From positions 1 through 43,151 of the forward strand of contig PKUV01000070.1 in NCBI GenBank assembly GCA_003131315.1: a stretch of DNA of 43,151 nt, given 5' to 3'. The stretch comes from Acidobacteriaceae bacterium. GTDB taxonomy: Bacteria; Acidobacteriota; Terriglobia; Terriglobales; Acidobacteriaceae. The notes below the pieces were generated by a model. The model did not search any database and was not told the origin of the DNA. It saw only the letters and a program-made list of their open reading frames with translations. Both the position numbers and the translations under genes were made by a program. Positions 38,593 through 43,151 of this stretch are shown here, piece after piece (position 1 is the stretch's first letter; every line of letters begins with the position of its first letter).

Positions 38593-40329
38593 TCAGGACC
38601 CGTCGCGGCCAAATCGTGTTAGCCGCGGGATCAGGATCAAGATCAAACCGTAGAACAAAAGCGATGCCACCAGCGACGCGGCGTTGCCGAAACGAAGGTC
38701 TTCGAACAGCAGCTTGAACGTGCCAAATGCTATGGCTACATACGCAACCCACAGTAGTTCCGCGCGTTTCAATCGCGAGCCGCTGAAGCTGAGGATGAGA
38801 GCGACCGAGCAAGTCACCACTGTCCGGACCACCGAGAGACGCGAAGCATTCAGCATCCCGCTCGCCGAACCGAGCCTCACACTCACCATCACTGCCAGCG
38901 CCGCTCCCACGCCAGCCACCAGCACGCAGGGGACGATCCAGAGCAGTCGCTGTTTCCATTGATCGGTCGAATGCGCGGTCGCAGCACGCGATCCGATTAG
39001 GTAGCAGAGACCGGCCGAGACTGCGACCACCCATGCGCCTGCGTCCAGGGCCGGCGGCACGATTCCAGCCAGAGCGTTCCCCGCGAGATTCAGAAGGCCG
39101 GAGAGGATCGCGGCCGCTGCCAGATAGAAGGACACGTGCATGCCAAGGCTGAGCTTGCCGGTACGCATGTACAAGAAAGCCGCCGTCACGGCAGCCATGC
39201 ACAAGAACGGCGACTGGAAGCCGGCGGGAAAAAGCAGCAAGCTCCCCGCCAGCAGAAGTGCGACCGCGTAGGTCGCGCACACCCGGCGATTTCGAGTTTG
39301 TTCGTCGGCGGTGAACCGCGACAGCGCGCCCCAGTAGCACACCGCCGCAACCAGTAGGAAAAAGACGCCGAGCGCCCCGGCAGAGCCAGGACTTGCGCGC
39401 AGCGTCCCAAAAGTCGCAAGCACAAACACCACAACTCCCTGCGCGATTTCAAAGATCGTCAGGCGGTGGCGCAACCCAAAGCTGCGCATGCCAATGCTTC
39501 CGCCGTAGATCGCAAGCAGCGCCAGGCACAGCACCGTGATCGTAGTTGCACCTATGGGCCGATATTCCGGCGGAACGCCCTCGGGAGAAGTCATCACATA
39601 GACGAGCAACCACACGGCAAAATCCGCTGCAATCGCCGGGACCGCTCTCACACTGAGCCGGTGTCCGAGGCAAACAACCACCTCGGCAGCCAGGGCCACA
39701 GCCAGCAATCCAGCCGTAAACGGCACCAGCTCGCGCGTCGCGACGATGAGCGCCAGAGCCGTGGCCACCGCCGCCAGAGTCGCCACCCACGGAATCGCCT
39801 GCAGGTTTTGCCGCCATGCCAGTGCCAAGGCAAGCACCACGAACGCAACCAGCACCGCCGCCGTGAAAGCCGGCCACAAGACCTGAAAGCGCACTGTAGA
39901 TTCCCACAGCAGAGGCGAGAGGATCAGTGCCGCCGTGATTGCGTAGGTGACGCTGGCAAAGCGATTGGCGGCGTGAGTCCTGACTGCCCAGACCAGCCAC
40001 ATGCCCGCGTACACGATGGCTACCATCAGCACGGGCAACTGCGGGACGGTTCCCGACTCAGCGACCGCGCGCAGCAGGTACGCCCCCGCGATTCCCAGAA
40101 CTGCCTTGCCGAACACCGGCACCGCCCCGGCGGGCACGTTCGACGCCGGGAAGCCCCGCCACGTCTCGGGAGGCTGCGATTTCGGCAGCGCAACGCTCCC
40201 AGATGCAGGCGGGGCGGGAGTCTCAATCTCTGGCTGGCCCTCCAATGCGGAAACGCGCCGTTCCAGCTCCCGCAGCCGTTCGCTGAGTTGCTCCACATCC
40301 GATGCGATTCCGTCGAAAGCTTGTGCCAT
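38593..40329 (-). CDS. DUF2339 family polytopic membrane protein
   Basis: A 578-residue protein with an N-terminal coiled coil (VEQLSERLRELERRVSALEG), a Pro-rich linker (about 32-60) and about 16-18 hydrophobic segments to the end. This is the DUF2339 layout. The function of the family is unknown. It is the last gene of the cytochrome/Fe-S/NrfD operon, 34 bp after nrfD, which hints at a role in the assembly or membrane environment of that complex (inference). It may also simply ride on the transcript. Confidence 0.8.
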   Translation of the reverse strand: MAQAFDGIASDVEQLSERLRELERRVSALEGQPEIETPAPPASGSVALPKSQPPETWRGFPASNVPAGAVPVFGKAVLGIAGAYLLRAVAESGTVPQLPVLMVAIVYAGMWLVWAVRTHAANRFASVTYAITAALILSPLLWESTVRFQVLWPAFTAAVLVAFVVLALALAWRQNLQAIPWVATLAAVATALALIVATRELVPFTAGLLAVALAAEVVVCLGHRLSVRAVPAIAADFAVWLLVYVMTSPEGVPPEYRPIGATTITVLCLALLAIYGGSIGMRSFGLRHRLTIFEIAQGVVVFVLATFGTLRASPGSAGALGVFFLLVAAVCYWGALSRFTADEQTRNRRVCATYAVALLLAGSLLLFPAGFQSPFLCMAAVTAAFLYMRTGKLSLGMHVSFYLAAAAILSGLLNLAGNALAGIVPPALDAGAWVVAVSAGLCYLIGSRAATAHSTDQWKQRLLWIVPCVLVAGVGAALAVMVSVRLGSASGMLNASRLSVVRTVVTCSVALILSFSGSRLKRAELLWVAYVAIAFGTFKLLFEDLRFGNAASLVASLLFYGLILILIPRLTRFGRDGS

Positions 40330-40363
40330 TCGCTTCTCCGCATCTGCCTCGATGAGGCGGGAC

Positions 40364-41563
40364 CTAGCTGGCTCCGTGTGCCGGAGCGGCGCCGGAGCCG
40401 GGCAAGGAGGCTGACTCCGGCCAAGGTGGCAGGAGTTTCACCAGAACCCACAGAATGACGAAAGGAAGAATCATGAGCGCGATCGCGGTTAACAACCCTT
40501 CCCGCGTGGCGAAACTCATCTTGTACGTGGTGTAGCCGAGGAAGCTCTTGGAGAAGAGCTGGCCGCCGATCACCACATTCCAGCGCATCGCAAAAATGCC
40601 GATCATCGTCAGACATCCGGCGAGTACGTAGATTCCTTTCCGTGCCAGGTCACTGAACCTCAGAAACTGGGTCAGGCCCAGCAGCGCGATAGGCGCCACC
40701 GTGCCCAGCAGGATCTGGACGATGACCTGGGACATCCACAGGCGCGTGTGCACCATGAAATCCAGGCTGCGGAACGATTCATCGGCTTCGTAGATTCGAT
40801 GTATCAGATCCAGCATCTCCAGGCTGAAGTCGATGATGAAGGTGTAGAGCAGATACCGCGCGATCGTATCCACGCAGCGCATGTCGATTTCTCTTCGGCG
40901 CAGCCGCGTCGAGAACATATAAAGCAACATCACCGCGGAGATGCCCGACACCATTGCCGAGAATATGAACACGATCGGCATCAGCGGCGATGACCACCAG
41001 GGGTTTGCCTTGACCGAGCCAAAAATGAAGCCGACATATCCGTGCAGAAGAAACGCCGAGGGAATTCCAATCAGCGTGATGAAATACCCGAGTCTCTCAT
41101 CGATACGCAGCGCGCGTTCACTGACGTTGCTGGATCCTAGAGTCAGGACACGATAGACCAGACGCTTCCAGCCCCTCTCGGTCTGGGACAGCACAACAAT
41201 GTCATGCCGGTAGTCGAGCCAGATCTCCAAGAGCAGCACCGCCATCAGGTACCAGAGATAGACAAAGCCGAACATCGCCATAGCGGAGGAACGGTGCGGC
41301 GTCAGATACATCTCGAGCGAGCGCTCCGGATGTCCCAGGTGCAATTGCAGCGGCAGCGGAGCCACCAGCATGAAGGCGAGTGCTGTGAGCAGGGCCAGCC
41401 GGTAGGTTGGCTTCACCGCCTCCACCCGGAACACACGTTCGAGCGAAGCCAGAATGAACGCACCCGCCACCAGTCCCGTGATGAAGGGGTAAAGAACGAT
41501 CAGGACGCTCCACTGGAGCTCCACTTCGTTCGGGTACATGAATCCTTCCACGGGTATCTGCAC
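40364..41563 (-). CDS. nrfD: NrfD/PsrC-type quinol-reactive membrane subunit
   Basis: A 399-residue integral membrane protein with about 9-10 helices, starting MQIPVEGFMYPNEVELQWSV. PLPLQLHLGHPERSLEMYL and FGFVYLWYLMAVLLLEIWLDY are characteristic of the NrfD/PsrC family. Such subunits bind menaquinol and pass electrons to a periplasmic Fe-S protein. The Fe-S protein gene is just upstream (8-bp gap), preceded by the tetraheme cytochrome. No molybdopterin or pentahaem catalytic subunit is in the window. The complex may connect quinol to cytochrome c or to an enzyme elsewhere. The symbol denotes the family. Confidence 0.9.
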   Translation of the reverse strand: MQIPVEGFMYPNEVELQWSVLIVLYPFITGLVAGAFILASLERVFRVEAVKPTYRLALLTALAFMLVAPLPLQLHLGHPERSLEMYLTPHRSSAMAMFGFVYLWYLMAVLLLEIWLDYRHDIVVLSQTERGWKRLVYRVLTLGSSNVSERALRIDERLGYFITLIGIPSAFLLHGYVGFIFGSVKANPWWSSPLMPIVFIFSAMVSGISAVMLLYMFSTRLRRREIDMRCVDTIARYLLYTFIIDFSLEMLDLIHRIYEADESFRSLDFMVHTRLWMSQVIVQILLGTVAPIALLGLTQFLRFSDLARKGIYVLAGCLTMIGIFAMRWNVVIGGQLFSKSFLGYTTYKMSFATREGLLTAIALMILPFVILWVLVKLLPPWPESASLPGSGAAPAHGAS

Positions 41564-41571
41564 GAGCCTCC

Positions 41572-42303
41572 TTACCGCACCGAACCGTCCATGCCGTTGT
41601 AAAAAACCTTTGCCCCAGTCGCCATGTGCGGTTTCAGAACCTGAACCGCGTGCGTCCTCAAAAACTCATGAATCGGATCTTTGGGATTCTTCAAGTCGGC
41701 CAACTGCCGCGCGCCCGTGGGGCAGACCTCGCAGCACGCGGTCGTCAGTCCCTTGGTGATCCGGTGATAGCACAGCGAGCATTTCTCCGCAGTGTTGGTC
41801 CTGGGATTGAGGAAGCGGCACCCGTAGGGGCACGCCTGGATGCAATAGCGGCAGCCCAGGCAGTAGGTCTTGTCCACCAGCACGACTCCATCCGGCGTGA
41901 TGAACGTCGCACCCACCGGACAAACCTGCGTGCAGGGAGAATCCGCACAGTGATTGCAGAGCTTGGGAACGAAGAAGTTCTTGCCGCCGTCGTCGGCATG
42001 TGGTGGGAAGCCGTTCTTGCCGCCATCCGGCGATTCCACCTCCGGCCGTTCAATCCGCCAGTCGGACACGTGGTAGCGCTCAATCCAGGTACGATAATAG
42101 CCTTGCGGAACGTCGTTTTCCTCTGCGCAGGCGCGCACACAGCTGCCACAACCGATGCACTTGGGGATGTCGATCAGCATGCTCCACCAGTGCTCGGTCA
42201 GCTGGTAGTTAGGCGAAGCCTCCGGGGTTCCCGCGAGAACGTACTTCCACGCCACGGCAGCTGCGGGCAACAGCACCAGCAATCGACGGCGGGTGATTTC
42301 CAT
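41572..42303 (-). CDS. Tat-exported 4x[4Fe-4S] electron-transfer protein (NrfC/HybA/DmsB type)
   Basis: A 243-residue protein. A twin-arginine-like signal ITRRRLLVLLPAAAVAWKYVLA begins it. Four cluster motifs follow: Cys49/52/55/59 (CIGCGSCVRAC), Cys116/119/124/128 (CNHCADSPCTQVC), Cys148/151/154/158 (CLGCRYCIQAC) and Cys175/178 with 190-194 (CSLCYH, ACCEVC). This set is the ferredoxin-like subunit of quinol oxidoreductase complexes. It would take electrons from NrfD on the periplasmic side. The ATG overlaps the cytochrome stop by one base (TAATG). A 30-residue insertion (about 80-110, ESPDGGKNGFPPHADDGGK) between clusters is unusual but in frame. Confidence 0.93.
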   Translation of the reverse strand: MEITRRRLLVLLPAAAVAWKYVLAGTPEASPNYQLTEHWWSMLIDIPKCIGCGSCVRACAEENDVPQGYYRTWIERYHVSDWRIERPEVESPDGGKNGFPPHADDGGKNFFVPKLCNHCADSPCTQVCPVGATFITPDGVVLVDKTYCLGCRYCIQACPYGCRFLNPRTNTAEKCSLCYHRITKGLTTACCEVCPTGARQLADLKNPKDPIHEFLRTHAVQVLKPHMATGAKVFYNGMDGSVR

Positions 42304-42770
42304 TATTTCTTCCCTTCCGTCTCAATTTTCGGGCGGTGTGGCTGATGACAGGTGTCGCAGGCGAGCCCTCCGGCGTGATCCGCCGTGGCAACTTGCGGAA
42401 AGCCCTTCGGTTTGGCACTGTTGGCTTCGTGACAGCGGGCACACACGACGGCTGTGTCCAGCTTCCCGGGTTGCACCGAACCGGGATCGTCCGCGTGCTT
42501 GGCCAGGGCCCCGTGGCAAGCCTCGCAAGCGACAACCACATGCTTGCCAAGCTTTTTCTGATCCACGACGTCGGTATGGCAGGCCTCGCAGGTGTCGTGC
42601 CCGGCAAACGCAACCGGTCGGGACGCGATCTCGCCGATCGCCGCGCCTCGATAGTGGCCATACTGCCCAAAACTGTGCGGTACGACAGCGGCCCGCAGGA
42701 TCACGAATGCCACCAGCGCTATTGCGATGACGACGGCCAGCCGAATCAGGTGTTCGATGTCCTTAAACAA
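42303..42770 (-). CDS. membrane-anchored tetraheme cytochrome c
   Basis: About 155 residues from a TTG at 42770 (MFKDIEHLIRLAVVIAIALV) with AGGG about 9 bp upstream; an in-frame ATG at 42815 would add 15 residues. One N-terminal membrane helix (about 10-30) anchors a periplasmic domain with four haem motifs: CEACH (61-65), CEACH (82-86), CARCH (110-114) and CDTCH (138-142). Additional His residues (His58, His77, His92, His132) can be distal ligands. It resembles cytochrome c3/c7- or NapC-like domains and would exchange electrons with the Fe-S/NrfD module. It is the first gene of the operon, about 110 bp downstream of a CRP/FNR-type site. Confidence 0.9.
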   Translation of the reverse strand: MFKDIEHLIRLAVVIAIALVAFVILRAAVVPHSFGQYGHYRGAAIGEIASRPVAFAGHDTCEACHTDVVDQKKLGKHVVVACEACHGALAKHADDPGSVQPGKLDTAVVCARCHEANSAKPKGFPQVATADHAGGLACDTCHQPHRPKIETEGKK

Positions 42771-43151
42771 GTTCGCGTTCCCTGCGCCACACTGCCCGGC
42801 GCGATCTGTACCCAAAATTGCGCAATGTACTTAAATACCCGAGATTCTTCTCGGGAGCGATGATCGGAGTCACAGGAAGTTGTGATGATGGTCACCCGGG
42901 TTCCATGCTTCTGAGTCGCTTTCGTGATTCGCTCATCGGGGCACTGCGCTCGCAAGATTGTCTCGCGGGAGCATCGGAGAAATGATTTGTCGAAGCTTCG
43001 GCACAGGCTGCGGGAGTGTCCAGAATTGTTTGCGGAGAATCCGCATCTTGGAAATGATTCTTGCCCCAAGGGCCGGGAAGACTCCGGCGACAGGTACTAC
43101 TGCCGCGACCGCGTGAGTGTTACTGCCGTCGATCCAAGCTTGCTGGTGGAG
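42771..43151. other. upstream region at the window end, no gene recognised
   Basis: The first 125 bp hold the operon promoter and two palindromes. From about 42900 to the end I see no ORF with credible codon use, RNA gene or repeat; the next gene probably starts beyond the window. Confidence 0.4.
42824..42896 (-). promoter_or_regulatory. promoter region of the cytochrome-NrfD operon with CRP/FNR-type site
   Basis: TGTGA-TGATGG-TCACC (42881-42896) is almost the same as the site at 30501 (TGTGA-CGCTGG-TCACG). On the minus strand TACATT (42829-42824) is the best -10 candidate, giving a start near 42817 and placing the palindrome at about -71.5, a class I position. A second palindrome, CCCGAGA-TTCT-TCTCGGG (42838-42855), lies between, covering the -35 area, and may bind another regulator. 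Activity is inferred. Confidence 0.55.

Noticed and set aside
42746-43069. Minus-strand open frame upstream of the tetraheme cytochrome
   Set aside because: It overlaps the cytochrome's membrane anchor in another frame and has no domain; the area is better explained as a promoter region.

Overview
The window reads as chromosomal DNA of a GC-rich, soil-type bacterium, most likely an Acidobacteriota (Terriglobia/Koribacter-like) genome. That assignment is inference. It rests on the gene styles (a CRTAC1/ASPIC-UnbV protein, ECF sigma factor with TPR-CHAT lipoprotein, DUF1570 and HGSNAT-like proteins, PknB-type kinase) and on dispersed short palindromic repeats in both intergenic and coding DNA. 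No rRNA operon, CRISPR array, transposase or intact integrase was seen.

Layout. 0.1-2.5 kb: a MarR regulator and a ClC chloride channel/transporter with CBS domains (+). 2.6-3.3 kb: a scar with a decayed tRNA-Glu-like sequence, the 3' half of a tRNA-Val(GAC) and a truncated deiodinase/redoxin-like gene, resembling an old tRNA integration site. 3.3-7.0 kb: histidine kinase, NarL-type response regulator and a Tat-exported FG-GAP/CRTAC1 protein in overlapping frames (+). 7.0-12.6 kb: a CusCBA/CzcCBA-like tripartite efflux operon (-). 12.6-13.1 kb: repeat cluster. 13.1-18.2 kb: ECF sigma factor, zinc-finger anti-sigma factor, an unknown protein and a TPR-CHAT peptidase-like lipoprotein (-). 18.7-28.3 kb: mostly single genes (FmdB zinc ribbon, YheT hydrolase, two unknown proteins, Ser/Thr kinase, HGSNAT-like acyltransferase, c-type cytochrome, DUF1570/TPR protein, YCF48-like beta-propeller). 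28.5-29.7 kb: MFS carboxylate-type transporter. 29.9-30.4 kb: RsbRD_N-like protein.

30.7-38.6 kb is a tight seven-gene operon (+): P-loop GTPase of the cyclic 2,3-diphosphoglycerate synthetase type, ornithine carbamoyltransferase, carbamate kinase, an aspartate-carbamoyltransferase homolog, ornithine aminotransferase, and the two subunits of an Nfn/Sud-like flavin/Fe-S NAD(P)H oxidoreductase. Converging on it at 38.6-42.8 kb is a four-gene operon (-): membrane-anchored tetraheme cytochrome c, periplasmic 4x[4Fe-4S] protein, NrfD-type quinol-reactive membrane protein and a DUF2339 membrane protein. The first operon could take citrulline or related carbamoyl compounds to carbamoyl phosphate, ATP and glutamate semialdehyde while balancing pyridine nucleotides; the second looks like a quinol/cytochrome electron-transfer module without a catalytic subunit. 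The intergenic DNA upstream of each operon contains nearly the same CRP/FNR-type palindrome (TGTGA-N6-TCAC), which suggests one regulator, perhaps responsive to oxygen or energy state.

Most noteworthy: this carbamoyl-phosphate/electron-transfer region with its shared operator; loss of the catalytic Lys84 equivalent in the ATCase homolog; a two-hairpin repeat element inserted in frame in two protein genes and supplying the stop codon of one; the ECF-anti-sigma-CHAT locus; and a DUF1570 protein whose HExxH has become HPxxH.
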